Assembly: GCA_944325305.1 (NCBI GenBank)
Contig: CALUZO010000001.1
Location: 104,351-168,350, forward strand
From: an uncultured Rikenellaceae bacterium
GTDB taxonomy: Bacteria > Bacteroidota > Bacteroidia > Bacteroidales > Rikenellaceae
Direction: 5' to 3'
DNA length: 64,000 nt
Shown here one piece after another: positions 27,390 through 38,263 of this stretch. Every line of letters begins with the position of its first letter. The first letter of the stretch is position 1. Below the pieces are notes generated by a model. That model ran no database searches and had not been told where the DNA came from. It saw only the letters and a list, made by a program, of their open reading frames with translations. The position numbers were made by a program, and so were the translations under genes.

Positions 27390-29885
27390 ATGGTACAATT
27401 ATACAGGAATATCGCAACATTCTTATGCTGCCTGCTCTTATGCGGAAGCGTATCGGCACAATCACTCACCCGGGTGCGCGGAGTAGTAAAGGATGCCATT
27501 ACAGGCGAGCCTGTACCGCGTACGAGCGTCATGTTCTCCGGTACCAGCATCGGCGTATCGACAGACAAGGATGGCGCCTACAGTCTCGAAACACGTGAAG
27601 ACGTCTCCAAAATAGAAGTATCGTCCCTCTCGTACGAATCGCAGACCATCGACATCCAACGCGGTGCTTTCAACACCATCGACATAGAACTCGAACCGGC
27701 CATCACACAAATGTCGGCAGTAACCGTCCGCGCAGGTGTCAACCCTGCACACCCCATACTGGACAGCGTGATAAAATACAAATACAAGAACGATCCCGGT
27801 CTGAAGGAGTCCTACCGATACAACACCTATACCAAAATGGACATGAGCCTGGCCAACAAAACCAGGTTCCGCAACAAGAAACTGCAAAAGAATTTCGGGT
27901 TCGTATTCGAAAACCTCGACACATCGGCAATAACCGGACAGGTCTATCTTCCGGTCATGATAACGGAATCGACATCGGAATACTACTACCGCAAACGGCC
28001 GCAGCTCGAAAGGGAGATAATCACCGCCAGCCGCATATCGGGTGTCGAAGATTACAACTTCGCCCAATTCACCGGAGCACTCCATGTAGATATCAATATC
28101 TACGACAACTATATCAATCTGTTCGGCGTGAACGTTCCCAGCCCGCTTTGCGACCACGGACGCGCTTTTTATGAGTACACGCTAATGGATAGGATCGAGA
28201 TAGACGGCCGTAAGACATACTTCATATATTTCGAACCCAAAAGTCTCGCCAGCCCCGTTTTCCAGGGAGAAATTTATATAGACGAAACCGACTGGGCACT
28301 GCGCTCGGCAAAAATGCGCCTTGCCAAAGACATCAATGTCAACTGGCTGCGAAGCCTCTACATCGAAAACCTCAACGATATAGTAGACGACGGATCGACA
28401 TGGTTCAAAAAACAGGACCGGATTATGGCCGACCTCTCGCTTTCGATGTCAGATTCGTCGAAACTCGTCTCGATCATGGGCCAGCGCGAAATCAATTACT
28501 CCGACATCGAGGTCAATGTAGACATACCCAAAGAGATCGTCGACATGCGCAACAATATGGCCATCACCCCCGAAGTCCTCAAAAACGACGAGGAATTCTG
28601 GGCCGGAGTGAGACCTTACGAACTCAGCGAGCGAGAAAAGGACATATACGCCATGGTCGACTCGGTAAAGAACGTCCCGATGTTCCGTACGATTTATGAC
28701 GTCATAAACACCTTTGTGATAGGATATCAGAAAACCGGACCAGTAGAAATCGGATCCATATACAAAGCATTCAGTTTCAACAAGCTGGAGGGCGCACGGT
28801 TCCAACTCGGGATCAGGACCAACGCCGATTTCAGCCGGACTGTCCGTCTCGGAGGCTATGGCGCATACGGTACGAAAGACAAGGAATTCAAGGGCGGAGG
28901 TGATATCGAATTCATGTTCCGTCAGCGCCCCTACTCCAAACTCACTCTGTCGGGCAGCCACGACGTGCTTCAGTTGAGTGCAGGCCGCGACCTTTTTGCT
29001 ACCGGAAACCTCTTCAGTTCGGTGTTTGCCCGAGGCGAAACCGAAAGACTGGTAATGCAGGATAAATTCGCCCTGCAATACCAACATGAGTGGATCCCGG
29101 GCATCGAAAATACCATAGCACTCGAATGGCGCGATCTCAGCCCTTCGGAATATGTACCGTTCACAAGACCCGACGGAACATCGATGCAAAACATCCGCTC
29201 CTCCGAAGTAATACTAAGTACCAGACTATCGAAAAACGAGGTTGTGCATTACAAACCGTTCGACCGGGTGCGTATGGATACCAAATTCCCGATCCTGAAC
29301 ATAGAACTCGCCGCAGGCCTCAAAGGCGTGCTGGATAGCGACTATGAATACTACCGCACTATCCTGAACATAGATTACAAATTCAATATACCGCCACTCG
29401 GACGCAGTCATCTCGATGTTACTGCAGGAAAGATATTCGGTCACGTTCCCTATCCCTTATTAAAAATGCACGAGGGCAATGCCACTTATTTTTATGACAA
29501 GAATGCCTTTTCATGTATGGATTTTTACGAATTTGCATCCGACACATGGGCCTCGCTTATATATGAACATAACTTCAAAGGCTTCATTCTCGGACACATT
29601 CCACTCATAAAAAAACTGAAATGGCGCGAAGTTTTCATATATAAGATGCTATGGGGAAGCCTCTCCGACCGAAACAACGGAAGTATGGATCGCGGAGCCA
29701 TACTGGATTTCCCGGCAGGCATGACATCCGTATCGAAACCTTATATCGAAACCGGTGTCGGCATCGAGAATATATTCCGGATCATACGCGTCAACGCCGT
29801 ATGGCGTCTTACGCACCGCGACAACCACGCCGGCAGGAAAGTGGACAATTTCGCAATCAACGTGGGAATGCAGCTCAGTTTCTAA
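27390..29885 (+). CDS. DUF5686-type outer-membrane protein with carboxypeptidase-like regulatory domain
   Basis: An 831-residue exported protein. After a signal peptide (about 1-24, ending VSAQ) comes a CarboxypepD_reg-like beta domain (about 28-110, 'RVRGVVKDAITGEPVPRTSV'), as in TonB-dependent receptors. Then comes a long region with the DUF5686 pattern and many predicted beta strands, ending in a short hydrophobic F (NVGMQLSF), the usual end of an outer-membrane barrel. No plug domain or TonB box was seen, so it is probably not a classical receptor. Upstream in-frame ATGs at 27336 and 27357 exist; 27390 gives the cleanest signal peptide. Function is unknown. Confidence 0.82.
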   Translation: MVQLYRNIATFLCCLLLCGSVSAQSLTRVRGVVKDAITGEPVPRTSVMFSGTSIGVSTDKDGAYSLETREDVSKIEVSSLSYESQTIDIQRGAFNTIDIELEPAITQMSAVTVRAGVNPAHPILDSVIKYKYKNDPGLKESYRYNTYTKMDMSLANKTRFRNKKLQKNFGFVFENLDTSAITGQVYLPVMITESTSEYYYRKRPQLEREIITASRISGVEDYNFAQFTGALHVDINIYDNYINLFGVNVPSPLCDHGRAFYEYTLMDRIEIDGRKTYFIYFEPKSLASPVFQGEIYIDETDWALRSAKMRLAKDINVNWLRSLYIENLNDIVDDGSTWFKKQDRIMADLSLSMSDSSKLVSIMGQREINYSDIEVNVDIPKEIVDMRNNMAITPEVLKNDEEFWAGVRPYELSEREKDIYAMVDSVKNVPMFRTIYDVINTFVIGYQKTGPVEIGSIYKAFSFNKLEGARFQLGIRTNADFSRTVRLGGYGAYGTKDKEFKGGGDIEFMFRQRPYSKLTLSGSHDVLQLSAGRDLFATGNLFSSVFARGETERLVMQDKFALQYQHEWIPGIENTIALEWRDLSPSEYVPFTRPDGTSMQNIRSSEVILSTRLSKNEVVHYKPFDRVRMDTKFPILNIELAAGLKGVLDSDYEYYRTILNIDYKFNIPPLGRSHLDVTAGKIFGHVPYPLLKMHEGNATYFYDKNAFSCMDFYEFASDTWASLIYEHNFKGFILGHIPLIKKLKWREVFIYKMLWGSLSDRNNGSMDRGAILDFPAGMTSVSKPYIETGVGIENIFRIIRVNAVWRLTHRDNHAGRKVDNFAINVGMQLSF

Positions 29886-29948
29886 AAGAATCCATACGCC
29901 TGGATCTACCCGCATTCCAACTCCCGCCCACATATTTAAAAAGTAATA

Positions 29949-29990
29949 CGATATTGCCGGAATGACAAACTTGTCATTCCGGCAATATCG
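29949..29990 (+). terminator. Strong hairpin after the DUF5686 gene
   Basis: A perfect 20-bp inverted repeat around an AC loop, beginning 63 bases after the stop. It is a very stable stem and would act as a terminator or 3'-end stabiliser; only a short TT tract follows. Confidence 0.8.
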
Positions 29991-30138
29991 TTAAAAGACA
30001 TCAAGATAGGGTCTGCTATTGTCTATTCCGGACCGGCCGAACGCATCCCCCGAAAACGCACAAATGCGATTTCCTCAATTATTTATAAAAAAAACAGCAT
30101 ATTAAAGCACTCTAGTTTTCAATTTATGTTTTTTTATC

Positions 30139-30146
30139 TATTTTTG
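30139..30146 (+). promoter_or_regulatory. -7 box before the GH76 operon
   Basis: TATTTTTG matches TAnnTTTG in an AT-rich stretch, 78 bases before the GH76 start codon. A TTTT run sits at the -33 position. The rest of the 29991-30223 spacer holds nothing else that I recognise. Confidence 0.45.
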
Positions 30147-30223
30147 GAACATATTGGTCAGGCTGGTAAATTTTATTCAAAATCCGGTTCTCTTCCAAAA
30201 TATCGTGGCTAACCCGAGAAAAC

Positions 30224-31381
30224 ATGAAACTAACCACAAAATTACTCTCCTTTTCACTGCTGTCGTTAATCATATTATCCGGCTGCAAAGCACAAACGAG
30301 ACTCGGCTCGACAGAAAAAACATTCACTAAAAAAGAAGCCGACACGGCATTCGATTCATTCCACAATCATTATTACAATACCCGATCCGGTGTCTACCAG
30401 ACCAGCATACAAAATTCCAAACGAGCCGCAATATGGACTCAGGCCATTTTCTGGGACATAGCCATGAACGCCTACAAACGCACAGGCTACAACCGATACC
30501 GCAAAACCATAGACGATATTTTCGAAGGAGCCGCCAAAGAATACGACAACTACAACTGGGACAATGACAAAGAGTGGTTCATATATGACGACATTATGTG
30601 GTGGGTCATATCCCTTGCGCGAGCCCATGAAATTACAGGAGACAAAAAATACCTCGAACTGAGCGAAAGCGGATTCGACCGCGTGTGGAACGGCAGCAGG
30701 ATTGTTGGCGACGATGGCTCGTACGACAAGGAAAAAGGAGGAATGCGCTGGGGATGGAAACCTCACCAGCGTAACGGCAAGATGGCCTGTATCAATTTTC
30801 CGACCGTCATCGGAGCAATGACACTGCACAATATCACAGGAAAACAATCGTACTTCGACAAAGCAGCAGAGATATACGACTGGGCTCGCAATACGCTTTT
30901 CGATCCAATCCGAGGCCGCATTGCCGACCATAAAAACGACCGGGGCAGGAATCCCGACTGGACAACACACCTTTACAACCAAGCCACTTTCATCGGTGCC
31001 GGCGTCATGCTTTACAACAAGACCGGAGAAAAAAAATATCTCGACGATGCCGTTCTCGCAGCCAATTACGTCAGAGACAGCATGTGCGACGAGAACGGGC
31101 TACTACCATTCGAAAACGGTATCGAACAAGGAATATACTGCGCCATCTTCGCTCAATATATAATAAGGCTGATCGAGGACGGGCAGCAAACGCAATACTT
31201 AAGCTGGATGCACGAAAACATAAGAGCGGCATGGAACAACCGCGACCGCAACCGTACGCTCACGTTCAAAAATTTCTCACAACCCTGTCCGTCGGGAGAC
31301 ATCGAGGTCTATGATGCCAGCGGGTGCGTAGCCCTTATGCAGGTAATGCCGAAAAAAATCACTCAAAACAACTCCAAATAA
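30224..31381 (+). CDS. GH76 family glycoside hydrolase, probable alpha-1,6-mannanase lipoprotein
   Basis: A 385-residue lipoprotein (signal with lipobox ILSGC) whose (alpha/alpha)6 fold is that of family GH76, endo-acting alpha-1,6-mannanases that attack yeast or mycobacterial mannan backbones. The paired aspartates expected in the active site appear in FIYDDIMWW (about residue 125). Other repeated helices show RTGYNRY, ITGDKKYLE, ITGKQSYFDKA and KTGEKKYLDDA. It is followed after 17 bases by the glutaminase-like gene. No SusC/SusD pair is next to it, so it is not part of a typical polysaccharide-utilisation locus in this window. Confidence 0.85.
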   Translation: MKLTTKLLSFSLLSLIILSGCKAQTRLGSTEKTFTKKEADTAFDSFHNHYYNTRSGVYQTSIQNSKRAAIWTQAIFWDIAMNAYKRTGYNRYRKTIDDIFEGAAKEYDNYNWDNDKEWFIYDDIMWWVISLARAHEITGDKKYLELSESGFDRVWNGSRIVGDDGSYDKEKGGMRWGWKPHQRNGKMACINFPTVIGAMTLHNITGKQSYFDKAAEIYDWARNTLFDPIRGRIADHKNDRGRNPDWTTHLYNQATFIGAGVMLYNKTGEKKYLDDAVLAANYVRDSMCDENGLLPFENGIEQGIYCAIFAQYIIRLIEDGQQTQYLSWMHENIRAAWNNRDRNRTLTFKNFSQPCPSGDIEVYDASGCVALMQVMPKKITQNNSK

Positions 31382-31398
31382 CTTAAATTTATCACAAC

Positions 31399-33873
31399 AT
31401 GAAAAAAATGCTTATTGCCTTAGGGCTTGCAGCAGTTACGCTTGCAGGTTGTTCGAGCAACGAAGAGATCATGCAGAACACACTGCGCGCCCCTGCTTAT
31501 CCACTCGTGAGCATCGACCCTTACACCAGTGCGTGGTCTATGTCAAACGAGCTCTACAACGAACCTGTCAAACATTGGACCGGTGCAAACTTCCCGCTTC
31601 TGGGCGCCATCAAGGTAGATGGTGAAGTCTACCGCTTCATGGGAGCCGAAACAATCCCTATGGACGTCGTTGTTCCTACCTCGGAACAGGGCGGCTGGGA
31701 AGGCAAATATGTAACTGAAGAACCCAAAGGTGACTGGACCGGCATGGACTATAACGACCGCAAATGGGCTATAGCTCCCGGCGCATTCGGCACCATCGGC
31801 GAAGAAGCTACGGCAGTCACCGACTGGCGTCTCCCTACCCGCGAAATATGGGTGCGCCGAGAAGTGGATATCACCAAAGATCTCACCAACCGCAAATTGT
31901 GGGTAGAGTTTACACATGACGACGATGTCAAAATATGGATCAACGGTACCGAAGTAGTCAATAAAAAAGGAACCGGACGTAACGTACGTCGTACAATCCC
32001 GAGCGATATTCTGAAACCTGGCAAGAACATCATATCGGCCTACTGCCTCAACACCGGCGGCCCGGGGATCCTCGATTTCGGCGTTGTCATGGAACAGGAA
32101 AACGCTATCGCCATGACACAGACCGCTCAGCAGACAAGCGTCAACGTCCAGCCCATGCAGACCATTTATGATTTCAAGGCAGGTCCGGTAGATCTTAAAC
32201 TTACGTTCACCGCGCCTCTGTTCATGGACGACCTCGACCTGTTGTCCCGTCCGGTAAACTACATCACCTATGACGTTACATCGAACGACGGCCAGAGCCA
32301 CGACGTAGCGGTTTACTTCGAAGCCTCTCCGGCATGGGCACTCAATCGTCCGACACAGCAATCCGAAAGCGAAACATACGAAAAGGACGGTCTCCTGTTT
32401 GTCAAATCGGGCAGCCTCGACCAGAAAGTCCTCGCCAAGAAGGGCGACGACATACGTATCGACTGGGGCTATTTCTATATGGCAGCAGAGAAGGACAGCA
32501 CGAAAACAAATATCGGAAAAGGCCTCACGTTGCGCAAAGACTTCATTGCCGGTAAAAAGTCAGAAGAGACAGCCAAACAGCAAAGCCCCAACAACGACAT
32601 GTCCATAGTCCGCAATCTTGGCAACATTACCGAAGCAACTGGTAAAATCATGATCGGATACGACGACCTCTACTCGATCCAGTTCTTCAAGAAAAATCTG
32701 CGCCCGTACTGGAACCGCAACGGTAACGAAACAATCGAAGGCCAGTTCGTCAAGGCCAATGAAGAATATGCCGATCTCATGAAAAAAGCCGTTAAGTTCG
32801 GTAACAAGATGATGAAAAATGCCGAACAAGTCGGCGGCCGCAAATATGCCGAACTTCTCGCATTGGCATACCGTCAGGCTATCCACGCACATAAACTCGT
32901 CGAATCCGACGAAGCAGGTCTGCTCTGGCTCTCGAAAGAAAACAACAGCAACGGTTCGATCGGTACCGTAGACGTAACGTATCCGTCTACCCCATTATTC
33001 CTCTACTACAATCTCGACCTCGCAAAAGGTTTGCTCAACCACATATTCTATTACAGCGAAAGCGGCAAATGGAAAAAACCGTTCCCGGCACATGACGTTG
33101 GTACATATCCTATCGCAAACGGCCAGACATACGGCGGTGACATGCCGGTGGAAGAAGCAGGCAACATGCTGATAACGACTGCCGTAATCACCAAACTCGA
33201 AGGAAATCCGGAATATGCGAAGAAACATTGGGACGTAATGACAACTTGGGCCGACTACCTTATCGAAAAAGGATTGGATCCCGACAACCAGCTTTGCACC
33301 GACGACTTCGCAGGCCATTTCGCCCACAACGTAAACCTGTCGGTAAAAGCTATAATGGGAATTGCATCATACGGATACATGGCCGATAAACTCGGAATGA
33401 AAGAGGTAGCACAAAAGTACATGACAAAGGCTCAGGAAATGGGACAGGAATGGATGAAGATGGCCGACGACGGCGATCACTACCGTCTCGTATTCGACAA
33501 ACCTAACACATGGAGCCAGAAATACAATATGGTATGGGATGACCTGATGGGCTTCAACATATGGCCTGAAGAGGTGAAACAGAAAGAGTTGGCATACTAT
33601 CTCACAAAGCAGAACAAATATGGCCTGCCACTCGACAACCGCCGCGACTATACCAAGACAGACTGGATCACGTGGACTGCAACAATGGCTCCGGACAAGG
33701 CAACTTTCGAAGCATTCATCGACCCGATATGGCTGTTCTATAACGAAACCCAAGCCAGGGTTCCGATGTCCGACTGGACCGAAACCAAAGAACAACGCCA
33801 TGCAGGATTCAAAGCTCGCTCCGTTGTCGGCGGATTGTGGATTAAGATGCTTGCCAACGACAAACTGAAATAA
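31399..33873 (+). CDS. Glutaminase A-like (DUF4965/DUF1793) lipoprotein
   Basis: An 824-residue lipoprotein (lipobox TLAGC) of the glutaminase A group. The start PAYPLVSIDPYTSAWSM is typical of these proteins, and the C-terminal half (about 440-824) is an alpha/alpha barrel with YPSTPLFLYYNLDLAKG, CTDDFAGHFAHN and the family's KYNMVWDDLMG. Residues about 60-210 form an extra beta-sandwich resembling the sugar-binding domain of GH2 enzymes (WEGKYVTEEPKGDWTG, IWVRREVDI, WINGTEV). The real substrate may be a glycan-linked or amide compound; glutaminase activity is inferred from the family name only. It is cotranscribed with the GH76 gene. Confidence 0.82.
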   Translation: MKKMLIALGLAAVTLAGCSSNEEIMQNTLRAPAYPLVSIDPYTSAWSMSNELYNEPVKHWTGANFPLLGAIKVDGEVYRFMGAETIPMDVVVPTSEQGGWEGKYVTEEPKGDWTGMDYNDRKWAIAPGAFGTIGEEATAVTDWRLPTREIWVRREVDITKDLTNRKLWVEFTHDDDVKIWINGTEVVNKKGTGRNVRRTIPSDILKPGKNIISAYCLNTGGPGILDFGVVMEQENAIAMTQTAQQTSVNVQPMQTIYDFKAGPVDLKLTFTAPLFMDDLDLLSRPVNYITYDVTSNDGQSHDVAVYFEASPAWALNRPTQQSESETYEKDGLLFVKSGSLDQKVLAKKGDDIRIDWGYFYMAAEKDSTKTNIGKGLTLRKDFIAGKKSEETAKQQSPNNDMSIVRNLGNITEATGKIMIGYDDLYSIQFFKKNLRPYWNRNGNETIEGQFVKANEEYADLMKKAVKFGNKMMKNAEQVGGRKYAELLALAYRQAIHAHKLVESDEAGLLWLSKENNSNGSIGTVDVTYPSTPLFLYYNLDLAKGLLNHIFYYSESGKWKKPFPAHDVGTYPIANGQTYGGDMPVEEAGNMLITTAVITKLEGNPEYAKKHWDVMTTWADYLIEKGLDPDNQLCTDDFAGHFAHNVNLSVKAIMGIASYGYMADKLGMKEVAQKYMTKAQEMGQEWMKMADDGDHYRLVFDKPNTWSQKYNMVWDDLMGFNIWPEEVKQKELAYYLTKQNKYGLPLDNRRDYTKTDWITWTATMAPDKATFEAFIDPIWLFYNETQARVPMSDWTETKEQRHAGFKARSVVGGLWIKMLANDKLK

Positions 33874-33899
33874 TCGCATCCGTATCTTAACGGTACGAC

Positions 33900-33933
33900 A
33901 AGAGGCCGTCGCAACTGGTTGCGACGGCCTCTT
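33900..33933. terminator. Bidirectional terminator between convergent genes
   Basis: A 15-bp perfect stem (33900-33914 with 33919-33933) around CTGG lies between the glutaminase-like gene and the convergent small membrane protein gene. Confidence 0.85.
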
Positions 33934-33950
33934 CCTTATTATAGATAACC

Positions 33951-34136
33951 CTAACGGCGACTACTATACTTGCCGATCATATACGACGCCCACACGACCA
34001 GCCATATAATACCTATAACGCAAAGTATCCAAAACAAAACAGTTCCGACTATCTTGACACCTAAAATTACAAACAGCAGAACCAACAACAAAAAAAGAAC
34101 TCCGACGCCGATAAGAATATTCTTCAACAGATTCAT
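33951..34136 (-). CDS. Small membrane protein (61 residues)
   Basis: A 61-residue, very hydrophobic protein with two membrane helices (about residues 5-28 and 30-52) and the basic tail MIGKYSSRR. No family is recognised. It is supported by clean coding limits, its position directly before the bidirectional terminator and the tandem arrangement with another tiny membrane protein gene upstream (34221-34352). It may be the last cistron of the thiamine operon or have its own promoter; none is obvious. Confidence 0.6.
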   Translation of the reverse strand: MNLLKNILIGVGVLFLLLVLLFVILGVKIVGTVLFWILCVIGIIWLVVWASYMIGKYSSRR

Positions 34137-34220
34137 AATTGGATACAGTTATTGTGCACTGTCATTCGGAAACAACAATCGAACCAATCGGCATAATGCG
34201 GAAAAAACAAATTATTACGA

Positions 34221-34352
34221 TTAGCGACCCGAATATCGCCGTGCAAGAAGAACGATCACCCAGAAAACAATTACAACGCTAACACCAACGCAAACCCACA
34301 TGAGGCAATTTCCCAGAGAATCGCGTATGCTACGATCCCGCAAATCCGCCAC
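34221..34352 (-). CDS. Tiny single-span membrane protein after thiF (43 residues)
   Basis: A GTG-started frame beginning two bases after the thiF stop and encoding about 43 residues. A polar, arginine-rich N-terminus (MADLRDRSIRDSLGNC) is followed by one membrane helix (MWVCVGVSVVIVFWVIVLLA) and the tail RRYSGR. If the ATG at the helix start is used instead, only 26 residues remain. The position right behind thiF suggests translational coupling. Its C-terminus resembles that of the 61-residue protein downstream (RRYSGR against KYSSRR). Function is unknown, and coding status rests on composition and position only. Confidence 0.45.
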   Translation of the reverse strand: MADLRDRSIRDSLGNCLMWVCVGVSVVIVFWVIVLLARRYSGR

Positions 34353-34353
34353 A

Positions 34354-35079
34354 CTAAATTTCGGGATTGACCTTCAGTATCTTGACGGTCATATTACCTC
34401 CGTCGAAAATAAGAATGCGATTGACAAGAAGCTCCCCGATTCCGGTCAGATATTTAATAGCCTCCGTCGCCTGGATCGAACCTATGACACCTGCCACCGA
34501 TCCCAGTATGCCTGCCTGTTCTGGCTTTAAGTACTCCCCCTCTGCTGGTGGTGTCGGAAATACACTACGATAATCGGCATATCCAGGAACATATGTCATG
34601 GCTTCGCCCCGCATCCCAAGAATAGCCCCATGCGAATAGGCTTTGTTTTCGGCCACGCAAATGTCGTTGATGAGATATTTTGTTTCATAATTGTCGCAAC
34701 AGTCTATGACAAAATCGTATTCCCTAACAAGTGAAGCCGCATTATCCTTCGTAAATCTTTCTCTATAGGCCACGACAGACACTCCCGGATTCAGAGCTTC
34801 GACTGTTTCTCGAGCCGACTCGACCTTAGGTTTACCGATGTCGTTCTCACCGTGCACAACCTGGCGTTGAAGATTTGTCACATCCACCACATCGTAGTCC
34901 ATTACACCCAATCTCCCGATACCCGCAGCGGCAAGATACATCAGCACGGGCGAACCGAGTCCGCCCGCACCGATGACAAGTATGCTCGATTCGGCAAGTT
35001 TCGTCTGTCCCTCTCTGCCGAAACCCTCTATTAGCATATTGCGTGCATAACGCTCCATATAATTGATACTATGGTTCAT
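34354..35079 (-). CDS. thiF: ThiF/HesA/MoeB-family adenylyltransferase
   Basis: An E1-like enzyme that adenylates the ThiS C-terminus so that sulfur can be loaded for thiazole synthesis. The 241 residues show the nucleotide loop IGAGGLGSPVLMYLAAAGIG (about residue 35), the D-V-V-DVTNLQRQVVH segment, and DNYETKYLINDIC. Other members usually carry a CXXC pair at the position where this one reads YADYRSVFPTPP and again near the C-terminus; both pairs are absent here, so zinc is probably not bound. An alternative start is the ATG at 35058 (MERYARN). It closes the thiamine gene set, 207 bases after thiH. Confidence 0.9.
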   Translation of the reverse strand: MNHSINYMERYARNMLIEGFGREGQTKLAESSILVIGAGGLGSPVLMYLAAAGIGRLGVMDYDVVDVTNLQRQVVHGENDIGKPKVESARETVEALNPGVSVVAYRERFTKDNAASLVREYDFVIDCCDNYETKYLINDICVAENKAYSHGAILGMRGEAMTYVPGYADYRSVFPTPPAEGEYLKPEQAGILGSVAGVIGSIQATEAIKYLTGIGELLVNRILIFDGGNMTVKILKVNPEI

Positions 35080-35286
35080 GTACGGTTTTCAATTTACATT
35101 TAGGGTCATGCCTTTCCACGATCCGGTCTGCCACGCCTACAACCATCGGGCACGCACGACAGAACATCCGATATGCCGAAAGGACACAGAATCACGCCGC
35201 AAAACCTGTGAAGCATACGTCGCACAGTTTAACTCCGCACGATTCGATGTTGGCAGTCCATGTAAACGACATCTCTCCGCAATATA

Positions 35287-36399
35287 TTATTGCAGGCTGA
35301 GGTCCCAGTCCTTCCACACGACCTCATATCCCTGATCCTTAACGGCCTTGAGGACCTCGTCTGGAGTTCTGTCGTCGTTAATGGCAAACTGTTCCAACTC
35401 CTTGCGATATACGGCATATCCACCCGGATCGGTCTTGGAGCCGGCACTGAGCGATGTCACTCCGAGCGATGTCATATTGTCCCGGAACTTATGATCTTCA
35501 CGTGTCGAGAGTGTAATCTCAATATCATGATCGAAAATACGGTAGGCGAATATCAACTGAGCCAGTTCCCGATCTTTCATAACCACGTTAGGTTGGAACG
35601 TTCCTTCATGCGGTCTCATGCGCGGGAAAGATATCGAATATTTGGTCTGCCAGTATGTCTTTTGCAGATAGCGCAGGTGGAGCGCCATGAAAGTAGCATC
35701 TGTACGCCAATCTTCGAGACCTATCAGTACCCCCAAACCTATCTTATGCACTCCGGCCTGTCCCATGCGGTCGAATGCATCGAGGCGCCAGTCGAATTTG
35801 GACTTCATTCCGCGCGGATGGTAAATGTTGTAGCGATCCTTGTTGTATGTCTCCTGGTAGCAATATACGGCATTCATTCCTGCATCGCCGAGCCTTGCGT
35901 ACTCTTCGGTCTTCAGCGGCTGCACCTCTATCGAAATGGACGAGAAATGGGGTTTCACCAGACGGATGGCATTCTCTATATAATCGGCTCCGGCATCGCG
36001 CGGATTTTCGCCCGTAACCAAAAGTATATGACGGAAATCGCCGATCTGCTTTATAGCTTCGACCTCACGCATAATCTGGTCATCGGTAAGGATTATGCGC
36101 TTTATGTCGTTATTGTGGTTGAACCCGCAATATACACAGTGGTTGATGCACGAATTGGTGAGATAGAGAGGAATGAAGAACTGTATGGTCCGTCCGAACC
36201 GTTCGAGCGTATATTTGCGGCTCAGTACGGCCATCTGTTCGAGATAAGGTTGTGCGGCCGGCGAAACAAGAGCCATAAAGTCTTCCGTGTCGCGTTTCTG
36301 ATTGGCAAGCGCGGCTTCCACATCCTGTGCGGTTTTGGAATATATACGCTCGGTGATCTCTGCCCAGCTATATTGATCTATAAGTTCCGTGAATTTCAT
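35287..36399 (-). CDS. thiH: 2-iminoacetate synthase ThiH
   Basis: A radical SAM enzyme that cleaves tyrosine to dehydroglycine for the thiazole ring under anaerobic conditions. The cluster motif is CINHCVYCGFNHNN (CX3CX2C, about residue 80) and the family pattern VTGENPRDAG and SLSAGSKTDPGGY is present. The start at 36399 (MKFTELIDQY) gives 370 residues, the normal length; the open frame runs to 36489 but the additional residues are not ThiH-like. Use of ThiH rather than ThiO fits an anaerobe. It follows thiC by 90 bases. Confidence 0.95.
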   Translation of the reverse strand: MKFTELIDQYSWAEITERIYSKTAQDVEAALANQKRDTEDFMALVSPAAQPYLEQMAVLSRKYTLERFGRTIQFFIPLYLTNSCINHCVYCGFNHNNDIKRIILTDDQIMREVEAIKQIGDFRHILLVTGENPRDAGADYIENAIRLVKPHFSSISIEVQPLKTEEYARLGDAGMNAVYCYQETYNKDRYNIYHPRGMKSKFDWRLDAFDRMGQAGVHKIGLGVLIGLEDWRTDATFMALHLRYLQKTYWQTKYSISFPRMRPHEGTFQPNVVMKDRELAQLIFAYRIFDHDIEITLSTREDHKFRDNMTSLGVTSLSAGSKTDPGGYAVYRKELEQFAINDDRTPDEVLKAVKDQGYEVVWKDWDLSLQ

Positions 36400-36489
36400 A
36401 ATACAAACATGATATGGGCAAAAAAAGTTCAGGTCGTCTTCCGCCCTTTCAGAGCGACCCGCGGATTGTTCAGCAATCCGAAATATCAT

Positions 36490-38208
<1,719 letters not shown>

Positions 38209-38263
38209 TTATACTGACTTTCGTATCGGTTTCGGTTGACATATAGCACCACCGCCAATAACA

